Source: Streptomyces ambofaciens ATCC 23877 (GTDB lineage Bacteria > Actinomycetota > Actinomycetes > Streptomycetales > Streptomycetaceae). From it: DNA of 64,000 bases. Shown here in pieces: positions 1-9,635 of the stretch. Location: assembly GCF_001267885.1 (NCBI RefSeq), contig NZ_CP012382.1:1971001-2035000 (forward strand), written 5' to 3'. The notes below the pieces were generated by a model. That model did not search any database. It was not told the DNA's origin and worked only from the letters and a program-made list of their open reading frames with translations. Each line of letters begins with the position of its first letter. Positions within the stretch are counted from its first letter, which is position 1. A program made the translations under genes and the position numbers.

Positions 1-670
1 CGGCGAGGACGGCCGACACCAGGTCGTGCACGGCGCCGTCGAGTTGGCCGACGGGCACCGCGATGTTGGCCAGCCCGGTGGCGACCGCCTCCTCGGCCGC
101 GACGAAGCGGCCGGTCGCGCAGATCTCCAGCGCCCGGGCATAGCCGACCAAGGACACCAGGGGATGCGTGCCCGTCAGGTCCGGCACCAGGCCGAGGCTG
201 GTCTCGCGCATGGCGAACTGCACGTCCTCCGCGACGACCCGCAGGTCGCAGGCGAGGGCCAGCTGGAAGCCCGCCCCGATGGCGTGCCCCTGCACGGCGG
301 CGACCGACAGGATGTCGCTGCGCCGCCACCAGGTGAACGCCTCCTGGTACTCGGTGATGGTCGCGTCCAGCTCGGCGTCACCACCCCGTGCGAGGTCGAT
401 GAACGACGGTTCGCCGTCGAAGCCCTCGGGCGTGAACGCCTGCCGGTCGAGCCCGGCCGAGAAGGACTTGCCCTCGGCCCGCAGCACCACGACGCGGACG
501 GAGCCCGGCAGCAGCCGGCCGGCCTCGGCCAGCGCCCGCCACAGGGCGGGGCTCTGCGCGTTGCGCTTGGCCGGGTTGGTGAGCGTCACCGTGGCGATCG
601 CGTCGTCGACGGTGAGCCGCACGCCGTCCTGGTCGAGTACGGGACCGAGGTCGTGGGCGGGCGAAGCCAT
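1..670 (-). CDS. Enoyl-CoA hydratase/isomerase family protein, 3' end beyond window
   Basis: Crotonase-fold enzyme; the family hydrates or isomerises acyl-CoA thioesters, and the substrate cannot be read from sequence. 223 residues are visible from an ATG at 670, which has GGAGG about six bases upstream. The oxyanion-hole segment KSFSAGLD (about residues 68-75) and the second conserved block GHAIGAGFQLALACDLR (about 128-144) are both intact. Family members usually have 255-270 residues, so roughly 35-45 C-terminal residues lie beyond position 1. It lies downstream of gbn on the same strand, but a strong hairpin separates the two, so it is probably transcribed separately. Confidence 0.88.
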   Translation of the reverse strand, partial: MASPAHDLGPVLDQDGVRLTVDDAIATVTLTNPAKRNAQSPALWRALAEAGRLLPGSVRVVVLRAEGKSFSAGLDRQAFTPEGFDGEPSFIDLARGGDAELDATITEYQEAFTWWRRSDILSVAAVQGHAIGAGFQLALACDLRVVAEDVQFAMRETSLGLVPDLTGTHPLVSLVGYARALEICATGRFVAAEEAVATGLANIAVPVGQLDGAVHDLVSAVLA

Positions 671-758
671 GGGGCGCCTCCGAAAGATGCGGTCGTCGTC
701 CCCACCGTGCGGCGGCCCGGGGGCCGGACGACGGCAGAGCTAAGTGACTGCACAGTAA

Positions 759-790
759 CCACCCGGACGGTCTGTCGACCGGCCGGGTGG
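759..790 (-). terminator. Hairpin terminator downstream of gbn
   Basis: Inverted repeat of 14 bp with one mismatched pair (arms 759-772 and 777-790) and a 4-base loop (TGTC). On the minus strand it follows the gbn stop by about 40 bases and is trailed by a moderately T-rich stretch. It probably separates gbn from the enoyl-CoA hydratase gene. Confidence 0.6.
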
Positions 791-828
791 CCACCTTCAC
801 TTTCGGAGTCGAGGGGCCGCCCGGGGAA

Positions 829-1050
829 TCAGGCCGTTGTGGCCTTTTTGCCCCGGGTAGCCCCGCCACGCCCTCGCAGCGTGACACCCGACTCACTGAG
901 CATGCGGTGCACAAAGCCATACGAGCGGCCGGTTTCCTCGGCCAACGCCCGGATGCTCGCACCGGCGTCGTACTTCTTCTTCAGGTCTGCCGCGAGCTTG
1001 TCGCGCGCGGCGCCGGTCACCCGGCTGCCCTTCTTCAGAGTCTCGGCCAC
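829..1050 (-). CDS. gbn: GATC-binding nucleoid-associated protein Gbn
   Basis: Small basic 73-residue DNA-binding protein. It matches in length and sequence what I recall of SCO1839/Gbn, reported as a nucleoid-associated protein of Streptomyces that binds GATC-containing sites and affects sporulation and antibiotic production. The GTG at 1050 is chosen because GGAGG lies about six bases upstream; an upstream ATG at 1095 would add 15 residues but has no such site. A lysine-rich N-terminus (LKKG, DLKKKY) precedes a helix-turn-helix at about residues 28-55 (ASIRALAEETGRSYGFVHRM), and the tail is Gly/Arg/Lys-rich. The upstream gap carries a dense cluster of GATC sites, which suggests self-binding. 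Confidence 0.88.
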   Translation of the reverse strand: MAETLKKGSRVTGAARDKLAADLKKKYDAGASIRALAEETGRSYGFVHRMLSESGVTLRGRGGATRGKKATTA

Positions 1051-1252
1051 CCGTGCCTCCTCATGGGAAGTGCGCTCTGGTCTCCTCATGATCACCCCTC
1101 GCGGCCCTCATGGCCACCCATTCGGCAAGGTCGATGAGACAGGGATGTGACGACAGGAGCGGGCCCCCACATACGGAACGCTTGATTCCGGAGCATCGTG
1201 TCCGTACGGCCGAACGAGTCTTCCCGCGAAGTTCCAGGTCAGAAAGGCGAAA

Positions 1253-1284
1253 CGGCCGGACCCCCGGCGATGGGGGTCCGGCCG
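1253..1284 (-). terminator. Perfect 13-bp hairpin terminator after the ABC-F gene
   Basis: Perfect inverted repeat: arms 1253-1265 and 1272-1284 with loop GGCGAT. On the minus strand it lies about 100 bases past the ABC-F stop codon and is followed by TTTCGCCTTTC, a T-rich trailer. It should isolate the ABC-F gene from gbn. Confidence 0.75.
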
Positions 1285-1318
1285 TGAAATCCGTGTATGA
1301 CACACCTCGTGATGAGGA

Positions 1319-1384
1319 GATCTCACACAGATGGTGGATCACGGATCGGCCGAATGATCCATACCCAGTGGATCATCCATTCGA

Positions 1385-1405
<21 letters not shown>
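1319..1405. promoter_or_regulatory. Cluster of seven GATC sites, candidate Gbn-binding region
   Basis: GATC occurs at 1319, 1337, 1344, 1356, 1371, 1383 and 1402 within 87 bases, with further copies at 1454 and 1090. Two of the sites sit in a perfect 8-bp inverted repeat, ATGATCCA (1354-1361) and TGGATCAT (1369-1376), with a 7-base spacer. The block lies between the ABC-F 3' end and the terminator, about 270 bases upstream of gbn, whose product is known to bind GATC. A role in gbn autoregulation or nucleoid organisation is inferred. The rest of the 1051-1384 gap shows nothing else I recognise. Confidence 0.6.
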
Positions 1406-2983
<1,578 letters not shown>

Positions 2984-3282
2984 GGTCAGACTCCTGGGCG
3001 GGTGGTTGGCGGGGCGGGCGGCTGGAGGACGTTCCCGCCGTCTAATGCGCGAGGAGAATGGCCATGGGGCCAGTCTAACGGGGCCGTGCAACCACTTTTC
3101 CCGGGTTCCGGTGTCCGTGGGGTCCCTTGTTCGGGGTCCCGGTGTTCGACGGCACAGCTCCGGGGCGTTGTCGGTGGGCGGTGCGAGACTGGGCGACAGG
3201 GCCGGATTCCGGGAACCTCCGGGTCGTGCGGATCTTCGCGGCGTCCCGTCCTCCGGCACCGACTCACAAGGGAGTGATCGGC

Positions 3283-3696
3283 ATGGCAGGCATCGACGGC
3301 GGCCGTCCGAGCGTCTACCCGACGCTGCTGTACGCGGACGCCAAGGCGGCGGTCGGCCAGCTCACGCGGGCCTTCGGATTCACCGAGCTGGCGGTGTACG
3401 AGGGCGAGGGCGGCACGGTGGCCCACGCCGAGCTGGCCCAGGGCAACGGCGCGATCATGCTCGGCTCGAAGGGCACGGGCAGCCGCTTCGACGAGGCGAT
3501 GAAGAGCGCCGGCCCGACGGGCGTCTACGTCGTGGTGGAGGACGTCGACGCCCATCACCGGCGGGCCGTGGAGCAGGGCGCGGACATCCTGATGCCCCCC
3601 ACGGACCAGGACTACGGGTCGCGGGACTACATGGCCCGAGACCTGGAGGGCAACATCTGGAGCTTCGGGACGTACGCGCCGGAGGTCCCCGGGTAG
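3283..3696 (+). CDS. VOC (glyoxalase/PhnB-like) family protein
   Basis: 137-residue single-module vicinal-oxygen-chelate protein. The paired beta-alpha-beta halves are visible: the first has YPTLLYADAKAAVGQL then FGFTELAVY, the second has GVYVVVEDVDAHHRRAVEQG and ends DLEGNIWSFGTY. The spacing resembles PhnB-like proteins of unknown activity more than true glyoxalase I, and metal ligands cannot be assigned safely. The ATG at 3283 has AAGGGAG nine bases upstream. It converges with the gene at 3716, with only 19 bases between them. Confidence 0.85.
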   Translation: MAGIDGGRPSVYPTLLYADAKAAVGQLTRAFGFTELAVYEGEGGTVAHAELAQGNGAIMLGSKGTGSRFDEAMKSAGPTGVYVVVEDVDAHHRRAVEQGADILMPPTDQDYGSRDYMARDLEGNIWSFGTYAPEVPG

Positions 3697-3715
3697 GGCT
3701 CCGCCGCCGCTCGGG

Positions 3716-5143
3716 TCAGCTGCCGCCGGTGTGCACCTGGAAGGCCGCTCTGCGCACGGCCTTGGCCAGGGCGGGATCGGGGTGCGCGGCGGCGAGGGCG
3801 ACCAGGACCTGCACGGTACGGGGGTGGCCGACGGCCCGGACCTCGTCGAGGAGGGCCGGGACGGTGGGCTGCACGGCGGACTCGAGGTGCCTGACGAGCA
3901 GCGGGGCCTCACCGTGGTCGGCGACGGCGGCGGCGGTGTCCACCCACAGCCACGTCGCCTCGTGCCGGGTGAGGACCTCGTGGGCGTCCTCGGGATCGAC
4001 ACCGTCGTGCTCGGCCAGCCACAGCAGGGCGTACGGCCGCAGCGTCGGCTCGTCGACGACGGCACGGACGTCGGGCTCGGCGGGCGCGCCGACGACGCGC
4101 AGCGCCTCGAAGGCGAGGCCGCGCAGCAGGGCGTCGTCGCCGCGGGCGGCACCGAGCAGCTCGGCGACGGCGCTGCCGACGGGGCGGGCGGCGAGCCAGG
4201 CGCGGTACTCGGCGCGGGCGGCGTTCGGGCGGAGCTGGGCGCAGCCGCGGAGCATGTCCTCGGCCGGCTGCTCGATGTTGCCGGCGGGGCTCTGCGCGGC
4301 GACGCAGATCTGCTCCAGCTTGACCCAGACCGCCCAGTTGCCGAGCGGCGTGAGCGTGGCGTGTCCGTCGCCGCAGGTGAGGGCGCCGACGGAGGCGAGG
4401 GCGCGCAGGGCCCAGTCGAGGAGGGGGGCGAGCGCGGTGCCGAGGCCGGTGTCCGGGGCCGGTGCGGCGGCGGGGGTCTGCGGGATCCCCGGCTCCAGGC
4501 GGGGGCCGTAGGGCACCTCGCAGCGCTCGGTGCGCAGTTCGGTGACGCGCTGCTCCAGCAGGTCGAGGAGCTGCGCCACCGGAACGGGGCCCGCGGACAG
4601 CTGGAGGAAGGAGAGCAACTGGGGCATCGCGGAGATGACCTCGGCCACGGCGGCGGGCTCCTGCCCGGCGGGCTCGGGGTGGGCCAGCGACCAGGCGTCG
4701 AAGAGGGCGACCCAGCCGCGCAGCACGGCGCTGTCGTCGCGGTTCCAGGCACGCAGCCGCCAGCCGGGGCGGGCGCTGCCGCCGTGCACCTCGATCAGTC
4801 CCGCGAGCCGGGCGGTGTCCCAGTCGGCGCGGACCTGGGCCACGGTCAGGCCCAGCTCCCGGGCCGCCTGCTCGGCGGTCGCGTCGGAGAGGGTGGCCTT
4901 GCCGTCGGCGGTCGCGCTGCCGCGGCCGGGACCGAGGGCGCTGTCGGCCCAACGGGCCACACGGGCCGCGCCCGCCAGGCCGGAGCGTGCCATTCTGGCC
5001 AGTTCCGACCGGACCGGTGTGCCCTCCGGGGGTCGCGGCGCGGCGCGGCGCGGACGCCGCTGGTTCATCACTGGTGGGGCGGCGGCCAGGGGTCGCGGGC
5101 GGACGAGTCGGAGCCTGGAGTCGCGCGGGATACGGGACGTCAC
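3716..5143 (-). CDS. Conserved protein of unknown function with winged-helix-like N-terminus and HEAT-like C-terminus
   Basis: 475 residues, Ala/Leu-rich, apparently cytosolic, with no signal or membrane segment. The region EQAARELGLTVAQVRADW then GLIEVHG (about residues 75-105) reads like a winged helix. The C-terminal third has helical pairs of HEAT/ARM character (for example RGLAFEALRVVGAP, YALLWLAEHDGVDPEDA, TVQVLVALAAAHPDPALA). I do not recognise a function. The GTG at 5143 has GGAAG about nine bases upstream; an ATG at 5068 has no visible site. The first 40 residues are basic and low in complexity, so the true start could lie downstream. Confidence 0.75.
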   Translation of the reverse strand: MTSRIPRDSRLRLVRPRPLAAAPPVMNQRRPRRAAPRPPEGTPVRSELARMARSGLAGAARVARWADSALGPGRGSATADGKATLSDATAEQAARELGLTVAQVRADWDTARLAGLIEVHGGSARPGWRLRAWNRDDSAVLRGWVALFDAWSLAHPEPAGQEPAAVAEVISAMPQLLSFLQLSAGPVPVAQLLDLLEQRVTELRTERCEVPYGPRLEPGIPQTPAAAPAPDTGLGTALAPLLDWALRALASVGALTCGDGHATLTPLGNWAVWVKLEQICVAAQSPAGNIEQPAEDMLRGCAQLRPNAARAEYRAWLAARPVGSAVAELLGAARGDDALLRGLAFEALRVVGAPAEPDVRAVVDEPTLRPYALLWLAEHDGVDPEDAHEVLTRHEATWLWVDTAAAVADHGEAPLLVRHLESAVQPTVPALLDEVRAVGHPRTVQVLVALAAAHPDPALAKAVRRAAFQVHTGGS

Positions 5144-5311
5144 GGGTGCAGTCTTCCGGTTGACGGTCCGAAAACCCAAACGGAATGCCCCACCGGGCTC
5201 CGGGGACGGCGCAGGTGCGGTGCCTGAACCGGGTCGGGGACGGGAACAGGCCAGTGGTACGACGCTAAACGGAACCTGAGTGGCGGGCGGTGGGACACAG
5301 GGCCGCCGGGG

Positions 5312-6439
5312 TCAGACCAGCGGGGTCATGAAGCGGCGCAGGGTCTCCTCGTAACGGTCGGGGTCGGCGTTCCACATGGCGCCGTGCGGGGCGTCCTCGA
5401 CCGTGTGGAGGGCGACCAGGCGCGGGTGGGTGTCGGCGAGGCGGCGCGAGAGCCGCCAGGGGGCCACCGCGTCGTCGGGGCCGTGGAAGATCAGGGTCGG
5501 GACCGCCGGGCGGTACAGGCCGGCGGTCCCGGCGTCGTGGTCGGCGCGCAGTCCGGCACGGCCCTGGGCGGCGCGGACGGCGAGCGGCAGGAACGCGCCC
5601 GGGGTGCGGCGGGCCGCGGCCAGGGCGCGCAGCGTGGTCTCCCAGCTGAGGACCGGGGAGTCCAGGACGAGGCCCGCGATGCGGTCGCGCACGCCGGAGA
5701 GCGCGGCGGTGCGCAGGGCCATGGTGGCGCCGGTGGACCAGCCGAGCAGGACGACCTGGCGGGCGCCGTGGTCGAGGGCGTAGCGGACGGCCGCGTCCAC
5801 GTCCCGCCACTCGGTCTCACCGAAGTGGTGCAGGCCGTCCGGCGAGGAGGGGGCGCCGACGTCGCCGCGGTAGGCGAGGGCGAGCACCGGGACCTGCCGG
5901 CGGTTCAGGGGTGCCATGAGATTCATGGCGTGTTCGCGGGTGGCGGCCAGTCCGTGCACGGCGATGATCCAGGTCGGCCGGGAGCCGGGCAGGAACCAGG
6001 CCGGCAGGGGGCCGAGTTCGCCGGGGACCTCGACGTCGGCGTGTTCGAGGTCGAGGGCGGTGCCCGGGTTGCCGACGTACAGGTTCGGGGTGAACCACGC
6101 CCGGTCGCCGGCCACGAGGGTGCCGTGCGTGACCCGTTCGAGGCGGCGGACGACGGTGTCGGCGCCGTGTTCGACGGTGCCGAGGACCGGTCCGACCACC
6201 GCGTGGGTGCCGTCGCCGGCGAGGCCGTACCGGCCGGGGCGCAGCGCGGCCAGGTGCCGGGTGAGGGTGATCTGCCCGGCGGCGGTGCCGTGCACCGTGA
6301 GCCGGGGTTCGGTGGGCAGGGGGCGGCCGGGCGGCGCCTTGAGCGCGGCGTCGCTGGCGAGCCGTCCGGCGGCGACGCTCGCCGCCCCTGCGGCCAGGGC
6401 TGCGGTGACGGCAGCGGCCGTCGCGGGGAGGATGCGCAC
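5312..6439 (-). CDS. Alpha/beta hydrolase with N-terminal membrane segment
   Basis: 375-residue serine hydrolase. Residues 5-27 are hydrophobic and Ala-rich (ILPATAAAVTAALAAGAASV), a signal or anchor that would place the enzyme outside the membrane. The fold is visible from WIIAVHGLAATREHAMN (oxyanion strand) through the nucleophile elbow GWSTG, then HGPDDAVAP (acid) and EDAPHGAMW (histidine), giving a complete Ser-Asp-His triad. An extra N-terminal domain of about 130 residues precedes the catalytic core. The substrate is unknown. The start is the GTG at 6439, with GGGAAA just upstream. Confidence 0.85.
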   Translation of the reverse strand: MRILPATAAAVTAALAAGAASVAAGRLASDAALKAPPGRPLPTEPRLTVHGTAAGQITLTRHLAALRPGRYGLAGDGTHAVVGPVLGTVEHGADTVVRRLERVTHGTLVAGDRAWFTPNLYVGNPGTALDLEHADVEVPGELGPLPAWFLPGSRPTWIIAVHGLAATREHAMNLMAPLNRRQVPVLALAYRGDVGAPSSPDGLHHFGETEWRDVDAAVRYALDHGARQVVLLGWSTGATMALRTAALSGVRDRIAGLVLDSPVLSWETTLRALAAARRTPGAFLPLAVRAAQGRAGLRADHDAGTAGLYRPAVPTLIFHGPDDAVAPWRLSRRLADTHPRLVALHTVEDAPHGAMWNADPDRYEETLRRFMTPLV

Positions 6440-6514
6440 GTTTCCCAGTTTCCCGAGGGACCGCGGAGTAAGCCACCGGGACGGCGGACGCGCGGTGCCG
6501 TTCGGGTCAGCCGG

Positions 6515-6830
6515 GGGCCGTGACGCGGGGCCCGGGGGACGCGGGGGCCGGGACCGTGGCGGGGGGCCCGGGCCGTGACGCGGGGCCTGGCGCCGTAGGC
6601 CGTGGCGCGGGGTCCGGGGGCGCGGGGCCTGCTGCCGTAGGCCGGGGCCCGGGGCCCGGGGTCCGGGGGCGCGGGGTCTGCTGCCGTGGCCCGGGGCCCG
6701 GGGGCGCGACGCGGGGCCCGAGGCCGTGACGCGGGGCCCGAGGCCATGACACGGGGCCCGTGGCCCGTGGCCCGAGGCCCGGGGCTGTGGCGCGAGGCCC
6801 GGGCCCCAGGGCCGTGGCGCGGGTAGGAGC
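6515..6830. repeat. Degenerate GC-rich tandem repeats
   Basis: Almost pure G/C, built from variants of GCCGTGACGCGGGGCCCGGG and shorter GGGCCCGGGG blocks, with a period near 18-20 bases and frequent slippage. It fills most of the 492-base gap between the alpha/beta hydrolase start and the class II aldolase stop. Reading frames through it show only Gly/Arg/Pro repeats, so I treat it as non-coding. Confidence 0.7.
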
Positions 6831-6874
6831 GCGTGCGGACGGACCGCGCAGCCGCCTGGACCGGTACGGTCCGG

Positions 6875-6944
6875 TCAGGCCCGCCCGGACCGCTCAGGAC
6901 CGCCTGGACCGCTCAGGCCCGCCCGGACCGTTCAGGACCGCTGG
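6875..6944. repeat. 19-bp tandem repeat running through an aldolase stop codon
   Basis: Four consecutive copies begin at 6875, 6894, 6913 and 6932, each starting TCAGG(A/C)CCGC and containing GGACCG, at an exact 19-base period. The last copy begins with TCA, the complement of the aldolase TGA stop at 6932-6934. The first copies are downstream of the gene. Confidence 0.8.
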
Positions 6945-7609
6945 CCGTACCCCCGGAGGCGCTCCGCCACCTCGGCGAGCTGCTCCTCGGTCAGCAGGGA
7001 CGGGGACCGGCCCGGTACCGCGGAGGCCGTCAGCCAGAGGCGGCACATCCACTCCAGCTGGGCGGTGCGGTCGTAGGCCTGGTCCAGGGAGGCGCCGTAG
7101 GTGATCGTGCCGTGGTTCTGGAGGAGGCAGCCGGTGCGGCCGGTGAGGGCGTCGAGCATGGTGCGGGCCAGTTCGTCGGTGCCGTAGGCCGCGTAGCGGG
7201 CGACCCGGACCGGGCCGCCGAGCGCGGCGGTCATGTAGTGGACCGGCGGCAGTTCGGGCACGAGCAGCGAGACCGCCGTCGCGTGCACGGCGTGGGTGTG
7301 GACGACGGCCCGGGCGTCGGTGGCCCGGTACACGGCGAGGTGCATGGGCAGTTCGCTGGTGGGGACCAGCGTGCCGAGGACCTGCCGGCCGTCGAGGTCG
7401 ACGCCGGTCGCGTCGGCCGGGGCCAGACGGTCGTACGGCACCCCCGAAGGAGTGACCAGCACCGTGTCGCCGACGCGCACCGAGACGTTGCCGGAGGTGC
7501 CGACCACCAGCCCGTCCGCCACCGTCCGCCGGGCCGTCGCGACGAGGGCCTCCCAGGCCTCGGCCACCTCCGATTCCGCCCGTCCGCCCATCGATCGCGT
7601 CACAGTCAC
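6932..7609 (-). CDS. Class II aldolase/adducin family protein (fuculose-phosphate aldolase-like)
   Basis: 225-residue zinc-dependent aldolase or epimerase of the FucA/AraD class, which cleaves sugar phosphates to dihydroxyacetone phosphate plus an aldehyde. GTSGNVSVR is the phosphate-binding loop. Zinc ligands are seen in HTHAVHATAV (two His) and QNHGTITYG (third His), and TSELPMHLAVYRA carries the catalytic Glu. Length is normal for the family. Starts GTG 7609 and GTG 7603 are both plausible downstream of GGAGGAG. The specific sugar is unknown and no sugar kinase or isomerase is adjacent. The 3' end merges with a 19-bp tandem repeat. Confidence 0.88.
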   Translation of the reverse strand: MTVTRSMGGRAESEVAEAWEALVATARRTVADGLVVGTSGNVSVRVGDTVLVTPSGVPYDRLAPADATGVDLDGRQVLGTLVPTSELPMHLAVYRATDARAVVHTHAVHATAVSLLVPELPPVHYMTAALGGPVRVARYAAYGTDELARTMLDALTGRTGCLLQNHGTITYGASLDQAYDRTAQLEWMCRLWLTASAVPGRSPSLLTEEQLAEVAERLRGYGQRS

Positions 7610-7758
7610 CAGCTCCTCCCCGAAGGCCTCCTGCGCCTCCGTCGTCCCACCGGGCGCGGATCCCGGCGATCCTGCCAGGCACGTCTCCGCAGAGCATCGG
7701 CGCGGGCACGGAGCGGAAGGTGGTGTCCCTCGTTCCGGTCACTGCGACGCCCTTCTCA

Positions 7759-7799
7759 GTTCATCTTCCGTTCACTCTGGTTACCTACGTTCGACCAGC
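7759..7799 (+). promoter_or_regulatory. PHO box (PhoP-type direct repeats) upstream of pitH2
   Basis: Two adjoining 11-base direct repeats, GTTCATCTTCC (7759-7769) and GTTCACTCTGG (7770-7780), match the Streptomyces PHO-box pattern GTTCAYYYNNG. A weaker third unit, GTTCGACCAGC, lies at 7789-7799. The block ends about 30 bases before the transporter ATG, so PhoP control of pitH2 under phosphate limitation is expected; as I recall, this has been shown for the S. coelicolor gene. Confidence 0.75.
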
Positions 7800-7827
7800 C
7801 AATGACCTCGAACGATTGCCTGGGTAA

Positions 7828-9063
7828 ATGGAAAGCTTCTCGCTGATCCTCGCGATTGTGGTGGTAACCGCACTCGCGTTCGATTTCACGAACGGTTTCC
7901 ACGACACCGCGAACGCGATGGCAACGACCATTTCGACCGGTGCGCTCAAGCCCAAGGTGGCGGTGGCGATGTCCGCCGTCCTCAACCTTGTCGGCGCCTT
8001 CCTCTCGGTGGAGGTCGCGAACACGATCTCCAAGGGTCTCGTCGACGAGACCGGCATCCGTCCCGAGGTCATCTTCGCCGCCCTGGTCGGCGCGATCCTC
8101 TGGAACCTGCTGACCTGGCTGGTCGGGCTCCCGTCCAGTTCCTCGCACGCCCTGATGGGCGGCCTGATCGGTGCCGCCATCGCCTCGGCGGGCGTCGGCG
8201 CGGTCCACGGCGACGTGCTCGTCACCAAGGTGCTCCTCCCGGCGATCGCCGCCCCGCTCGTCGCGGGCATCGCGGCGATGCTCGGCGCGCGGCTGACGTA
8301 CCGGCTCGGCCGCAAGGCCGACGGCAAGGCCGCCGCCAAGGGCTACCGTGCCGGGCAGATCGCCTCCGCCGGACTCGTCTCGCTGGCCCACGGCACCAAC
8401 GACGCCCAGAAGACGATGGGCATCATCACCCTCGCCCTGGTCGCGGGCGGCGCCCTCGCCCCCGACTCCGACCCGCCCATGTGGGTCATCCTGTCCGCGG
8501 GCATCGCCATCGCGCTCGGCACCTACCTCGGCGGCTGGCGCATCATCCGCACCATGGGCAAGGGGCTGACCGACCTCCAGCCGCAGCAGGGCTTCGCGGC
8601 GCAGACCAGTGCCGCCACGGTCATCCTGGCCTCCTCCCACCTCGGCTTCTCCCTCTCCACCACGCACTCGGTCTCCGGTGCGGTGATGGGCGCGGGCCTC
8701 GGCCGCAAGGGCGGCGTGGTGCGCTGGTCCACGGCCACCCGGATGTTCGTCGCCTGGGGCCTGACCCTGCCCGCCGCGGCCCTGGTCGCCGCGATCGCCG
8801 AGTGGGTCTGCGGCCTCGGTGACTGGGGCACCGGCCTCGTCCTGGTCTTCCTGATCGCCTCCAGCGCCGCCATCTGGAAGATCTCCCGGCGCGAGGTCGT
8901 CGACCACACCAACGTGATCGACGAGCCCGAGCCGTCCGGCGTGGTGACCACGGCGATGGCCGCCGTCTCCCCGCCGCCGACCGGGGTGACCGAGGAACTG
9001 GCCGCCGCCGTCCCGGCCGCCGCGCCCGACGCCAAGGCCCCCTCGGCCACCACCACCGTCTGA
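7828..9063 (+). CDS. pitH2: Low-affinity inorganic phosphate transporter, PiT family
   Basis: 411-residue integral membrane transporter of the PiT family, which imports phosphate with a cation. Both family signatures are present: GFHDTANAM (residues 23-31) in the first half and AHGTNDAQKTMG (about 187-198) in the second, each followed by hydrophobic helices, giving about ten membrane segments. The C-terminal 40 residues are hydrophilic and Ala/Pro-rich. The ATG at 7828 has only a weak GGGTAA site. A PHO box lies just upstream, and a small membrane-protein gene follows 34 bases after the stop, with a strong terminator after that, so the two form one unit. Confidence 0.93.
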   Translation: MESFSLILAIVVVTALAFDFTNGFHDTANAMATTISTGALKPKVAVAMSAVLNLVGAFLSVEVANTISKGLVDETGIRPEVIFAALVGAILWNLLTWLVGLPSSSSHALMGGLIGAAIASAGVGAVHGDVLVTKVLLPAIAAPLVAGIAAMLGARLTYRLGRKADGKAAAKGYRAGQIASAGLVSLAHGTNDAQKTMGIITLALVAGGALAPDSDPPMWVILSAGIAIALGTYLGGWRIIRTMGKGLTDLQPQQGFAAQTSAATVILASSHLGFSLSTTHSVSGAVMGAGLGRKGGVVRWSTATRMFVAWGLTLPAAALVAAIAEWVCGLGDWGTGLVLVFLIASSAAIWKISRREVVDHTNVIDEPEPSGVVTTAMAAVSPPPTGVTEELAAAVPAAAPDAKAPSATTTV

Positions 9064-9097
9064 GCCCGCCCCCCGGGTACGAAGGAAGCGAACCTCC

Positions 9098-9319
9098 ATG
9101 AGCATCGACTGGGCAGCTCTCGGCTCCGTCTTCGGGGTCAGCCTCGTGGCCACCGTGGTCCTGGTGGGCCTGTTCACCCTCGGCATCGTCGGCCTCTCCC
9201 GCCAGGAGCGGGCCACCGCCCAGGGCGGCTCCGCGGCCCTCGCGGTCACCGGCGCGTACGCGTGCTTCGCGGCCTGCGCGGCGGCGGTGGCGTACGGCAT
9301 CTACCTGATCGTCGCCTGA
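9098..9319 (+). CDS. Small two-helix membrane protein co-transcribed with pitH2
   Basis: 73 residues with two hydrophobic helices, about 10-32 (VFGVSLVATVVLVGLFTLG) and 46-72 (LAVTGAYACFAACAAAVAYG), joined by a short polar loop (SRQERATAQGG). Function is unknown. It starts 34 bases after pitH2 with GAAGGAAG upstream of the ATG and ends just before a 19-bp terminator hairpin, so it is probably co-regulated with phosphate uptake and may be an accessory subunit (inference). Confidence 0.82.
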   Translation: MSIDWAALGSVFGVSLVATVVLVGLFTLGIVGLSRQERATAQGGSAALAVTGAYACFAACAAAVAYGIYLIVA

Positions 9320-9337
9320 CGATCGCCGCACACCCGT

Positions 9338-9382
9338 GAGGCGGGGTGCGGGACGGACTCCAACCGTCCCGCACCCCGCCTC
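9338..9382 (+). terminator. Perfect 19-bp terminator after the pitH2 unit
   Basis: Arms 9338-9356 and 9364-9382 are perfectly complementary, with loop ACTCCAA and a pyrimidine-rich trailer (TCTTCCC). It closes the phosphate-transport unit 18 bases after the stop and shields the B12 promoter region. Confidence 0.85.
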
Positions 9383-9439
9383 TTCCCGTGCCGGCGCACA
9401 CCGCCCGTGTGTGGGCCTTCGCACACTCCCCCGCCGCAG

Positions 9440-9481
9440 GTCAACGCCAGGTTGACGGGTGTTCGCGGGCCGTGGTGGACT
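9440..9481 (+). promoter_or_regulatory. Candidate promoter of the cobalamin operon
   Basis: TTGACG (9452-9457) resembles an HrdB -35 box; TGGACT (9476-9481) after an 18-base spacer is a fair -10. A start near 9488 would place the whole B12 aptamer at the 5' end of the transcript. The -35 overlaps a perfect inverted repeat, GTCAAC (9440-9445) and GTTGAC (9451-9456), which could be an operator. Promoter assignment is by eye only. Confidence 0.4.
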
Positions 9482-9487
9482 TCCGGA

Positions 9488-9635
9488 GCCAGTACGGCGG
9501 CAGGAGAGGAAGCCCGGTGCGAATCCGGCGCGGTCCCGCCACTGTGACCGGGGAGCTGATCCCCGGGAGCCAGGAACTCTCACCGCCGGTCTCTTCCAAC
9601 CAGGGCGCGGACACCCTGAGTGAGGACGTATCGCC
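9488..9635 (+). ncRNA. Cobalamin (B12) riboswitch
   Basis: The conserved cobalamin aptamer core is present in order: GGAAGCCCGGTGCGAATCC (9508-9526), GCGGTCCCGCCACTGTGAC with the B12 box GCCACTG at 9538-9544, a GC hairpin around 9547-9566, and GAGCCAGGAACTC (9567-9579). Closing-stem strands CGGCGG (about 9495) and CCGCCG (about 9583) pair. Downstream, CAGGG (9601) and CCCTG (9614) can form a small hairpin immediately before GAGGA (9622-9626), the ribosome-binding site of the leader ORF, which suggests translational control. The aptamer is the switch for the whole cobalamin operon. Confidence 0.93.
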
